DNA from: Malaciobacter pacificus | GTDB lineage: Bacteria; Campylobacterota; Campylobacteria; Campylobacterales; Arcobacteraceae | Reading direction: 5' to 3' | DNA length: 64,000 bases | Assembly (NCBI RefSeq): GCF_004214795.1 | Contig: NZ_CP035928.1 | Span: forward strand, 2,170,001 to 2,234,000 | Shown: positions 56,702-64,000 of the stretch, one piece after another | Layout of the letters: each line of letters opens with the position of its first letter | Numbering within the stretch: the stretch's first letter is position 1 | Made by a program: the position numbers and the translations under genes | The notes under the pieces: model-generated | Database searches by the model: none | Told to the model about the DNA's origin: nothing | The model's input: only the letters and a program-made list of their open reading frames with translations

Positions 56702-57565
56702 TTATACAGCCATCACAGCTTTAATTGGTTCATCACAAGTATATCCAACAAGTTCAAAATCACTCATTTTAAAATCATTAATATCTTTAATATCTGGATT
56801 GATATTCATTGTTGGTAATGCATGTGGAGTTCTACTAAGCTGTAAGTTTACTTGTTCCATATGATTTGAATATATATGAGCATCACCAAACGTATGAACA
56901 AAATCTCCAACTTCTAAATCACAAACTTGTGCAATCATCATAGTTAAAAGTGCATAAGAAGCTATATTAAAAGGAACCCCTAAAAATACATCTGCACTTC
57001 TTTGATAAAGTTGACAAGATAGTTTTCCATCTGCTACGTAAAATTGGAAAAATGTATGACATGGAGGTAGTGCCATATTTTCAATCTCTGCTACATTCCA
57101 TGCATTTAAGATAATTCTTCTAGAATCTGGATTTGTTTTTATTTGATTGATAACATCAGCAAGTTGGTCATAAGCTTTATCATTTGCACCTTTCCAACTT
57201 CTCCATTGAGCTCCATAAACAGGACCAAGCTCTTTTATAGTATCAGTGTTTGTATATCCTAAAGCTTTACCTTGTGCATCAGCATTTGCAGTCCAAACTG
57301 TATTTTTACCTACTAAATTTTCCGCTTTATCACCATAGTGAATTTCAGCAAGTCTTCTCTCATCAGTACTACCTTCAATAAACCATAAAAGCTCGCTAAT
57401 AATACCTTTTAAGAAAGTTTTTTTTGTAGTAACTAAAGGAAAACCTTGACTTAAGTCAAATCTCATTTGATAACCAAAAACTGAAGTTGTACCCGTTCCT
57501 GTTCTATCCTCTTTTGTTATACCATTATCTAATATATGTTGTAATAAATCTAAATATTGTTTCAA
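56702..57565 (-). CDS. thyA: thymidylate synthase
   Basis: 287 residues. The catalytic Cys is in [14 protein letters not shown]; folate and dUMP contacts in [19 protein letters not shown] and HIYSNHMEQ. The N-terminal [19 protein letters not shown] is typical. It makes dTMP from dUMP, generating dihydrofolate for the adjacent FolA. Presence of ThyA means no need for ThyX. Confidence 0.96.
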   Translation of the reverse strand: MKQYLDLLQHILDNGITKEDRTGTGTTSVFGYQMRFDLSQGFPLVTTKKTFLKGIISELLWFIEGSTDERRLAEIHYGDKAENLVGKNTVWTANADAQGKALGYTNTDTIKELGPVYGAQWRSWKGANDKAYDQLADVINQIKTNPDSRRIILNAWNVAEIENMALPPCHTFFQFYVADGKLSCQLYQRSADVFLGVPFNIASYALLTMMIAQVCDLEVGDFVHTFGDAHIYSNHMEQVNLQLSRTPHALPTMNINPDIKDINDFKMSDFELVGYTCDEPIKAVMAV

Positions 57566-57583
57566 AATTTTTCCTTATTAATT

Positions 57584-58945
57584 TTATAAATTATAATTCA
57601 ATTTCTGAATTTTATCATAATCATATCTATCTTTATAGAACGAAACTTTCCCATCATTATTTATATAGCTAGTAATATATGTTAGATGAATTGGTAATTT
57701 TTTGCTTAAACTTATACCAGATGTTTTAAAACTATCATATAAACCTTTTGTATAGCTATAATTATGTTTTGTGTAATTTGTAGTAATATATTGCATTAAT
57801 CCTAAAGGATGTTCCAACCTAATACAACCATGACTTGCAAATCTTAAGTTTTGATTTTTATGTTTAAATCTCCATGAACCAATTGTATCATGCATATAAA
57901 CTGCATACTTATTTTTAAATAAAAACTTTAATCTTCCCATTCCATTTCTAGTTGAAGGTAATTGAATAAATTTATATGGAATATATTTTACATCTTTTTT
58001 TAAATACTTTTTCCAATTAACATCACTAAATTTAATTTTTTGAGAATCTAAATTATAGTTTTTTCTAATTACAATATTTTTGCTTTTTAAGTAGTTTTTA
58101 TCCTTTAAAGCTTTAGGAATAATACTTTTTTTAGCAATAGAATCAGGAATATTCCATGTTGGGTTTATAACAAAATAGTTAAAGTTACTTGATAAAACTG
58201 GTGTTTGACTCTCTTTTTCTCCAACAACAGTTCTAAAATTTTTTATAACTTTTCCATCTTCATAAAAAGTAAAATCAGTTGAAGGAACATTTAATTGAAT
58301 AAAATTATCGCTACCTTGATACTTTAATAATTTAAATCTTTCTATATTTAATTTCAACTTTTTATATTCATTAGTAGTTAAACTATTTTTATCTAAAGCC
58401 TCAATAAATTTAAAAAAGTTTGGGTGTTTTGGTGCGTATAAATCTAAAATCTCTTTTACACTAATTTCATTACTATTAAATTTATTTAAAATTTCCTCTT
58501 TTTTAATATCTGTTAAATATACTTCATAGTCTTGATTCATTTCATCATATTTTTTAGCTGATAATTTTTTTTGGAAATCTTTTACATCAATACAAGAATT
58601 AGCTAAGTTTTCAACATAAGTTACAAAAAGCTCACTTATAAGATTAGTCTTTTCTTCACTATTTTCTAAAGCTTTAATCTCTTTATATTTATTCTTACTT
58701 CCACAAAGAGAAGAATAAGAATCATCTTCTAAAATATCTAAAAAATCTTTCTCATTTTGGCTAACTTTATACTCTTTTTTTACAACTAAAGGCTTAGTAA
58801 CTTCTACTGTTTGTTTAACTTCTTTTTTTAATTCAGAACTAGCTTGAACTTTTTTATTATCATATTTAATAACTTCTTCTTTTACAGTACAACCTACAAA
58901 AAAAGTAGCAACTGCAATACTTAATATAAATCTACTTTTAAACAT
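57584..58945 (-). CDS. L,D-transpeptidase (YkuD/YcbB-like) lipoprotein
   Basis: 453 residues from ATG at 58945, with GAGGA upstream. The N-terminal lipoprotein signal ends FFVGC. The C-terminal YkuD domain has the active-site motif SHGCIRLEHPLGL (catalytic Cys) and YAVYMHDTIGSW, with WNIPDSIAKKSIIPK typical of the YcbB subgroup. The about 200-residue N-terminal part is helical. Forms 3-3 crosslinks or attaches proteins to peptidoglycan; in Campylobacterota such enzymes can also shape the cell. Confidence 0.85.
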   Translation of the reverse strand: MFKSRFILSIAVATFFVGCTVKEEVIKYDNKKVQASSELKKEVKQTVEVTKPLVVKKEYKVSQNEKDFLDILEDDSYSSLCGSKNKYKEIKALENSEEKTNLISELFVTYVENLANSCIDVKDFQKKLSAKKYDEMNQDYEVYLTDIKKEEILNKFNSNEISVKEILDLYAPKHPNFFKFIEALDKNSLTTNEYKKLKLNIERFKLLKYQGSDNFIQLNVPSTDFTFYEDGKVIKNFRTVVGEKESQTPVLSSNFNYFVINPTWNIPDSIAKKSIIPKALKDKNYLKSKNIVIRKNYNLDSQKIKFSDVNWKKYLKKDVKYIPYKFIQLPSTRNGMGRLKFLFKNKYAVYMHDTIGSWRFKHKNQNLRFASHGCIRLEHPLGLMQYITTNYTKHNYSYTKGLYDSFKTSGISLSKKLPIHLTYITSYINNDGKVSFYKDRYDYDKIQKLNYNL

Positions 58946-58959
58946 CAATCCTCTTTATT

Positions 58960-59937
58960 TTAATTTCTTTTTTGACCAGTTTTAGGTTCACTAACTTCTT
59001 TTTGTAAATCAAAACTTAGGTTATTATAGAACAATTCACCATAATCAGTTTGTCTATTTATCATCTCATAAGCTTGTTTTATATCATTGTTATATCTTAA
59101 TGCATCTTGTAAAATCTTTATAATTTTAACAGATTCTAAAAAATTAACATGAGAGGGAGCTTCAATTGGAGAAGAGTAATATTTATGCATTCTCTCAACT
59201 AAGTTTTTATTTCTAATTTCAATAAATACAGATTCAATTGGTGATTTAAAAAATAGAATTTTTTGTTTTACATTTATTGATATATATGTTGTTTCCATTC
59301 CATATATCTTTCTAGAAAAAGAATCAAATAAAAAAAGTTTCTTATTATAGTTGTTATTAAATAGTTCATACATCAAATCTAAAATTTTAATTTTTTCATC
59401 TTTTGTATAAAAGTTTCCAATACTTGCAAAACAAAATGATAATACAGATTTAATTGAATACCACTCTGTTGTATCATAATCATATCTAAGCATTTGATTA
59501 ATTCTTTCTTGCTTTAAATCTTCTATATCTTTACTTGTTGTAGTTCTGTACACTTTTTGTACAGCAGAATCCCTATACATAGGTCCTGGAAATTGAGCTT
59601 GAATAACAAACCTTCTATTTTTTTCCATATCCATAATGTATTTTAAACGTCCATAATAGTCCTCATCAAGAATTCTTACCTCTTTTTGTGGTATTTGAGT
59701 AATTGATTTAATAAACTCTTCGCCATTACATCCCTCTTCCCATATATAATCAGGATATCTAAAAACTTGACAAATCTTGTTCTTAACATCCTCATTAGGT
59801 TCAATATTAGAAACATTATCAATCCACGATGTTACGGTTCTTCTATCCTTACTTATAAGTGATGCAAACTTTGAAATACTCAAGTTTGAACGTTGAAAAA
59901 TTTCAATAAATTTCTCAATTGCATTTTTATAAGTCAT
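58960..59937 (-). CDS. HTH transcriptional regulator, divergent to the prp operon
   Basis: 325 residues. An N-terminal XRE/Cro-like helix-turn-helix is visible (SNLSISKFASLISKDRRTVTSWI). The rest (about 230 residues) belongs to no family I can name and may sense a metabolite. No sigma54-interaction domain is present, so it is not a PrpR-type activator. It is divergent from prpB, which makes control of propionate catabolism the best inference. RBS AGGAAG before the ATG. Confidence 0.7.
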   Translation of the reverse strand: MTYKNAIEKFIEIFQRSNLSISKFASLISKDRRTVTSWIDNVSNIEPNEDVKNKICQVFRYPDYIWEEGCNGEEFIKSITQIPQKEVRILDEDYYGRLKYIMDMEKNRRFVIQAQFPGPMYRDSAVQKVYRTTTSKDIEDLKQERINQMLRYDYDTTEWYSIKSVLSFCFASIGNFYTKDEKIKILDLMYELFNNNYNKKLFLFDSFSRKIYGMETTYISINVKQKILFFKSPIESVFIEIRNKNLVERMHKYYSSPIEAPSHVNFLESVKIIKILQDALRYNNDIKQAYEMINRQTDYGELFYNNLSFDLQKEVSEPKTGQKRN

Positions 59938-59965
59938 AAGCTTCCTTTTAGTTTCAAGTTAAATA

Positions 59966-59993
59966 ATTGTACCATTTTCTCCCATAAAAACAA
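59966..59993 (-). promoter_or_regulatory. promoter of the HTH regulator gene
   Basis: Read on the - strand: TTGTTT, 16 bases, then TGGTACAAT (extended -10 with TACAAT at 59966-59971). A second ATGTACAAT is found about 30 bp upstream; the paired TACAAT sites could also reflect operator repeats. Confidence 0.5.
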
Positions 59994-60050
59994 ATATTGT
60001 ACATTATTGTTTTTTTATAAAAAAAATTGTGTTTTATCTTTCAAAAATCA

Positions 60051-60082
60051 TACACTAATTAAGTGTACGAATTATGTATAAT
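60051..60082 (+). promoter_or_regulatory. prpB promoter with palindromic operator
   Basis: TACACT-AATTA-AGTGTA (60051-60067) is a perfect 6-bp inverted repeat around a 5-nt centre. It sits where the -35 region would be relative to the TATAAT at 60077-60082, as expected for a repressor site. Transcription would start near 60089, about 23 nt before the prpB ATG. Confidence 0.55.
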
Positions 60083-60111
60083 GAAAGTCAACTTTTATTT
60101 AAAGGATGTGT

Positions 60112-60996
60112 ATGAGCGCAGGAAAAAAATTTAGACAAGCACTAAAGGAAGAAACTCCTTTACAAATCGTAGGAACTATTAATGCATACCAAGCATTACA
60201 AGCTACAAGAGTAGGATACAAAGCTATCTACTTATCAGGTGGAGGTATTGCAAATGCATCATATGGTTTACCAGATTTAGGTATGACTATGATTGAAGAT
60301 GTATGTATTGACATTAGAAGAATTACTTCTATTTGTGATACACCAGTTATCGTTGATGCTGATACTGGATGGGGACATGCATTTAACGTTGCTAGAACAG
60401 TAAAAGAATTCATCAGAGCTGGAGCTGCGGGGCTTCACATTGAGGATCAAGTTGCTGCAAAAAGATGTGGACACAGACCAAATAAAGAATTAGTTACAAC
60501 TGAAGAAATGTGTGACAGAATCAGAGCTGCAGTTGATGCTAAAATGCAATTAGACCCAGAGTTCTACATTATTGCTAGAACTGATGCACACGCATCTGAA
60601 GGTCAAGAAGCTGCAGTTGCAAGAGCAAAAGCTTACGTTGAAGCTGGAGCAGATGCAATCTTCGCTGAAGCTGTACATACATTAAAAGAGTACAAAGAAT
60701 TCTGTGACCAAATGACTGTTCCAGTATTAGCAAACATTACTGAGTTCGGTGCAACTCCAATGTTTACTACTGAAGAGTTAGGTTCAGTTGGTATTGAAAT
60801 GGTACTTTACCCATTATCAGCATTTAGAGCAATGAACAAAGCTGCATTAAATGTATACCAAGAATTAAGAGACAAAGGTACTCAAGAAGGTGTGTTAGAC
60901 ACTATGCAAACAAGAATGGAACTTTACGATATGTTAGGTTACCATGATTATGAGCAAAAAATGGACGAATTATTTTCAAAAGGTAAAGCTAAATAA
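60112..60996 (+). CDS. prpB: 2-methylisocitrate lyase
   Basis: 294 residues from the ATG at 60112, with AAAGGA five bases before it; an ATG at 60106 overlaps that ribosome-binding site and is less likely. ICL/PEPM-family signatures: [17 protein letters not shown], the active-site loop [14 protein letters not shown] (KKCGH-type motif, here KRCGH), and [14 protein letters not shown]. Splits 2-methylisocitrate to pyruvate and succinate, the last step of the 2-methylcitrate cycle. Followed after 57 nt by prpC. Confidence 0.95.
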   Translation: MSAGKKFRQALKEETPLQIVGTINAYQALQATRVGYKAIYLSGGGIANASYGLPDLGMTMIEDVCIDIRRITSICDTPVIVDADTGWGHAFNVARTVKEFIRAGAAGLHIEDQVAAKRCGHRPNKELVTTEEMCDRIRAAVDAKMQLDPEFYIIARTDAHASEGQEAAVARAKAYVEAGADAIFAEAVHTLKEYKEFCDQMTVPVLANITEFGATPMFTTEELGSVGIEMVLYPLSAFRAMNKAALNVYQELRDKGTQEGVLDTMQTRMELYDMLGYHDYEQKMDELFSKGKAK

Positions 60997-61053
60997 TTAG
61001 CTTTACTTTAAAACTAAAATTTAATAAGAACTAAAATAAATAAGGAGAAACAT

Positions 61054-62163
61054 ATGAGTGGTTTAGCAGGTGTTACAGCTGGTCAATCAGCAATTTGTAC
61101 TTGTGGTTTAGGAAATGGATTAAACTATAGAGGATATGATATCGCAGATTTAGCTTTAAAAGCAGATTTCGAAGAGGTAGCATATTTATTATTAGTTGGT
61201 GAATTACCAAACAAACACGAATTAAAAATGTTCCAAAGAAAAATTATTCAAGGTAGAGAATTACCAATCTCTGTTAAGAATGTATTAAAATCAATTCCAG
61301 CATCTTCTCACCCAATGGACGTTATGAAGACTGCTACTTCTGCACTTGGTTGTGTTGAACCTGAAGCAGAAGACTTTTCTGACCAAATGGAAAAAATTAC
61401 TAGATTATTAGGAGCATTCCCATCGTTCTTAGTATACTGGCACCACTGGCACAAAAATGGAAAAGAAATTGATTTAGCATCTGAAGAAACTACAATTGCA
61501 GGTTACATCGTAGAAAGATTAAAAGAGAAGAAACCATTAGATGTAGAAGTTAAAGCTATGAATGCTATGTTAACTTTATACGCTGAGCATGAATTTAATG
61601 CTTCTACTTTTGCAAACAGAATTACTGCTTCAACTTTATCAGACATCTACTCTTGTATGACTACTGGTATTGGTACTTTAAAAGGTCACTTACATGGTGG
61701 AGCTAATGAAGTAGCTATTAAATTCGTTCTTGAGTTTGATGATGTTGATCATGCATTAAAATCAGTTGATGAATTATTTGCTAGAAAAGAAAAAATCATG
61801 GGATTCGGACACAGAGTATATAGAGAAATCGACCCAAGATCTCCAGTTGGATTTGAATTAGCAAACGAATTAAAAGAGTTAGAAACTTCTGACCCTAAAT
61901 TATTTGATATTGCAAAAGCAATTAGAGACAAAGTAAAAGCTGAAAAAGGTTTACCAGATAATATCGACTTCTTCGGTGGATTAATTTACCACTACATGGA
62001 AATCGAAAGATTATACTACACTCCATTATTCATTATGTCAAGAGCTGCTGGATGGGCTGCTCACGCATTTGAACAAAGAGCAAACAACAGAATTATCAGA
62101 CCAAGTTCTGAGTACATTGGTGTAGAGCCAAGAGAATTTGTTGCTTTAGAAGATAGAAAGTAA
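61054..62163 (+). CDS. prpC: 2-methylcitrate synthase
   Basis: 369 residues, shorter than the GltA of this window and typical for PrpC. Active-site segments: LYAEHEFNASTFANRITAST, GHLHGGANEVAIKF, IMGFGHRVYREIDPRSP and SRAAGWAAHAFEQRANNRII. Condenses propionyl-CoA with oxaloacetate. Identified as PrpC by its length and by being between prpB and acnD. AAGGAG lies upstream of the ATG. Confidence 0.93.
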   Translation: MSGLAGVTAGQSAICTCGLGNGLNYRGYDIADLALKADFEEVAYLLLVGELPNKHELKMFQRKIIQGRELPISVKNVLKSIPASSHPMDVMKTATSALGCVEPEAEDFSDQMEKITRLLGAFPSFLVYWHHWHKNGKEIDLASEETTIAGYIVERLKEKKPLDVEVKAMNAMLTLYAEHEFNASTFANRITASTLSDIYSCMTTGIGTLKGHLHGGANEVAIKFVLEFDDVDHALKSVDELFARKEKIMGFGHRVYREIDPRSPVGFELANELKELETSDPKLFDIAKAIRDKVKAEKGLPDNIDFFGGLIYHYMEIERLYYTPLFIMSRAAGWAAHAFEQRANNRIIRPSSEYIGVEPREFVALEDRK

Positions 62164-62190
62164 TCTAAACTTATTAAAAAAGAATCTTAA

Positions 62191-62210
62191 ATAGTCTCTT
62201 TTGAGACTGT
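62191..62210 (+). terminator. weak hairpin in the prpC-acnD gap
   Basis: ATAGTCTC pairs with GAGACTGT (8 bp, one G-U) around TTTT, without a T tract. It may reduce read-through or protect the prpBC message; the 156-nt gap to acnD holds no gene. Confidence 0.4.
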
Positions 62211-62319
62211 TTGAGAATATATTAGCGCCACATTACAGTGGATAAATTCCAAACAAATTTTTTCACTGTTGGTAAACAAAATTAGGAAGCAACCTTAAAA
62301 TTAAAAAACGGATATAAAT

Positions 62320-64000
62320 ATGACAAACGAAAAATATCTTAAAGACCTTGATGGTGTAGATGGTGTTAAGTATTATGATGTAAAATCAGCTGTAGAAGAT
62401 ATTACTCCTGGTTCATTTGAAAAACTAAACTACACTTCAAGAGTTTTAGCAGAAAACTTAATTAGAAAATGTCCTAGTGAAGATTTAGAAGATTCATTAG
62501 TTCAATTAATTGAAAAAAGAACAGACAAAGATTTCCCTTGGTTCCCATCAAGAGTTATTTGTCACGATATCTTAGGATTAACTGCATTTGTTGACCTTGC
62601 AGGACTTAGAGAAGCAGTAGCTTCAAAAGGTGGAAACCCAGATAAAGTTAACCCAGTTGTTCCAACTCAATTAATCGTTGACCACTCATTAGCAGTAGAG
62701 TGTGGTGGATTTGATCCAGATGCATTCCAAAAGAATAGAGATATCGAAGATAGAAGAAATGCAGATAGATTCCACTTTATTAACTGGACAAAAGAAGCAT
62801 TTAATAACGTAGATGTTATTCCTCCAGGTAATGGTATTATGCACCAAATCAACTTAGAGAAAATGTCTCCAGTTGTTCACTTAAATGATGGTATCGCTTC
62901 ACCAGATACTTTAGTAGGTACAGATTCACATACTCCTCACGTAGATGCACTTGGTGTAATCGCTGTTGGTGTTGGTGGATTAGAAGCTGAAAACGTAATG
63001 TTAGGAAATCCTTCATATATGAGAGTTCCTGAAATTATTGGTGTTGAAATTGTAGGTGAAAGAAAACCAGGAATTACTGCAACTGATATCGCACTTTCAA
63101 TGACTTCATTCTTAAGAGAAAACAATGTTATCTCTGCATACTTAGAGTTCTTTGGTGAAGGTATTAAGTACCTTAACTTAGGTGATAGAGCTACAATTGC
63201 AAATATGACTCCTGAATATGGAGCATCTGCAGGTATGTTCGCTATTGATGAACAAACTATTTCTTACTTAAGAGTAACAGGTAGAGAAGAGAAACAATGT
63301 CAATTAGTAGAAGCTTACGCAAAAGCTAATGGTTTATGGGCAGATCAATTTGAAAATGCAACTTATGCTAGAACAATTCAATTTGACTTATCTAAAGTAA
63401 CTAGATCTTTAGCAGGACCATCTAAACCTCACAAATTAGTTCCAACTTCTACTTTAAAAGAAGAAGGTATTGTAAAAGAGTGGACTCAAGAAGGTGATTT
63501 AATTCCAGATGGTGGTATCTTAATTGCTGCAATTACATCATGTACAAATACTTCAAACCCAAGAAACGTTATTGCTGCAGGACTTTTAGCTAAAAAAGCA
63601 AACGAGCTTGGATTAACTAGAAAACCATGGGTTAAGTCTTCATTAGCACCAGGTTCAAAAGTTATTGAAGTTTACTTAAAAGAAGCAGGATTATTACCTG
63701 AAATGGAAAAATTAGGATTCGGTGTAGTTGGTTTTGCATGTACTACTTGTAATGGTATGTCAGGTGCTTTAGATCCAAAAATCCAACAAGAAGTTATTGA
63801 TAGAGATATCTATTCTACTGCTGTATTATCAGGTAATAGAAACTTTGATGGTAGAATTCACCCATACGTAAAAGAAGCATTCTTAGCATCTCCTGCATTA
63901 GTTGTTGCTTATGCATTAGCTGGTACTGTTAGATTTGATATTGAAAATGACTCTTTAGGTAAAGATAAAGATGGTAATGACATTAAATTAGCTGATTTAT
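62320..64000 (+). CDS. acnD: 2-methylisocitrate dehydratase, Fe/S-dependent (partial, runs off the window)
   Basis: The first 560 codons of an aconitase-family enzyme beginning MTNEKYLKDLDGVDGVKYYD. The frame is open to the last base. [4Fe-4S] ligands: Cys in AAITSCTNTSNPRNV and the pair in FACTTCNGMSGALDP; the latter is characteristic of AcnD and differs from AcnA/AcnB. VGTDSHTPHVDALGVIAVGVGG is the substrate region. Dehydrates 2-methylcitrate in the 2-methylcitrate cycle; a prpF gene is often next. GGATA precedes the ATG. Confidence 0.92.
   Translation, partial: MTNEKYLKDLDGVDGVKYYDVKSAVEDITPGSFEKLNYTSRVLAENLIRKCPSEDLEDSLVQLIEKRTDKDFPWFPSRVICHDILGLTAFVDLAGLREAVASKGGNPDKVNPVVPTQLIVDHSLAVECGGFDPDAFQKNRDIEDRRNADRFHFINWTKEAFNNVDVIPPGNGIMHQINLEKMSPVVHLNDGIASPDTLVGTDSHTPHVDALGVIAVGVGGLEAENVMLGNPSYMRVPEIIGVEIVGERKPGITATDIALSMTSFLRENNVISAYLEFFGEGIKYLNLGDRATIANMTPEYGASAGMFAIDEQTISYLRVTGREEKQCQLVEAYAKANGLWADQFENATYARTIQFDLSKVTRSLAGPSKPHKLVPTSTLKEEGIVKEWTQEGDLIPDGGILIAAITSCTNTSNPRNVIAAGLLAKKANELGLTRKPWVKSSLAPGSKVIEVYLKEAGLLPEMEKLGFGVVGFACTTCNGMSGALDPKIQQEVIDRDIYSTAVLSGNRNFDGRIHPYVKEAFLASPALVVAYALAGTVRFDIENDSLGKDKDGNDIKLADL

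Noticed and set aside
58960-59937. Regulator as a member of the ScfR/RamB short-chain fatty acyl regulator family
   Set aside because: It is clearly shorter than that family and I cannot see its C-terminal domain; the expected TTTGCAAA-type operator is not found in the intergenic region.
1-64000. tRNA, rRNA, tmRNA or SRP RNA genes
   Set aside because: No cloverleaf, no TTC-loop pairs with CCA-like ends, and no conserved rRNA or SRP motifs were noticed in the intergenic regions.

Overview
The window is AT-rich chromosomal DNA of a Campylobacterota species, most likely from the Arcobacter clade (Arcobacteraceae). The evidence is a Campylobacter/Wolinella-type diheme fumarate reductase (frdCAB) followed by a paired dynamin-like GTPase module in the order I recall from Campylobacter jejuni, a complete-looking NADH-type complex I operon with nuoE and nuoF, a 2-methylcitrate (prp) operon, a C. 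jejuni-like type II-C Cas9, and codon use throughout typical of an AT-rich genome. No rRNA or tRNA gene was recognised.

Layout. 1-12133: nuo operon on the + strand (end of nuoD, nuoE, nuoF, then a citrate synthase gene gltA, then nuoG to nuoN). 12345-20852: frdC-frdA-frdB, two dynamin-like proteins and a YgjP-type metalloprotease. 20849-24537: an AraC-type regulator divergent from a PLP aminotransferase, then a NirA/sulfite-reductase-like protein. 24538-25276: a gene-poor stretch ending in a strongly structured 5' leader and a small Cys-rich exported protein. 25335-31500: M42 peptidase, small proteins, two Fe(II)/2-oxoglutarate-type oxygenases, a DsrE-like periplasmic protein, Tex.

31546-39487: an IS256-type insertion sequence (8-bp target duplication) abutting a type II-C CRISPR-Cas locus. 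The array has 26 identical 36-bp repeats and 25 spacers. Each repeat ends in an extended -10 promoter firing on the + strand. The cas genes run convergently on the - strand in the order cas9, tracrRNA, cas1, cas2. The tracrRNA was found by anti-repeat complementarity in the cas9-cas1 gap, with its own -10 box directly after the cas9 stop codon.

39594-46824: ridA, a VWA/OmpA lipoprotein, Nudix hydrolase, glycosyltransferase, chemotaxis transducer, an unknown exported protein and a methyltransferase. 46824-59937 lies entirely on the - strand: regulator, L,D-transpeptidase, thyA, folA, hydroxyacid dehydrogenase, a four-gene Wadjet-type (JetABCD) anti-plasmid SMC system, then recQ. 60112-64000: prpB, prpC and the 5' part of acnD (propionate catabolism), with a divergent HTH regulator.

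Most interesting observations. (1) The promoters of cas9, of the VWA/OmpA lipoprotein gene and of an unknown exported protein share one direct-repeat operator with fixed spacing (TGAGTCA-N4-TGAGWCA-N9-TANNAT). Its geometry resembles a PhoB/OmpR-family site and suggests that Cas9 belongs to an envelope or stress regulon. (2) The intra-operon tracrRNA and a hairpin over the cas1 ribosome-binding site could uncouple interference from adaptation. (3) A multi-hairpin leader upstream of the Cys-rich protein may be an undescribed regulatory RNA. (4) The Wadjet operon sits between housekeeping genes, so the window holds two independent anti-mobile-element systems.
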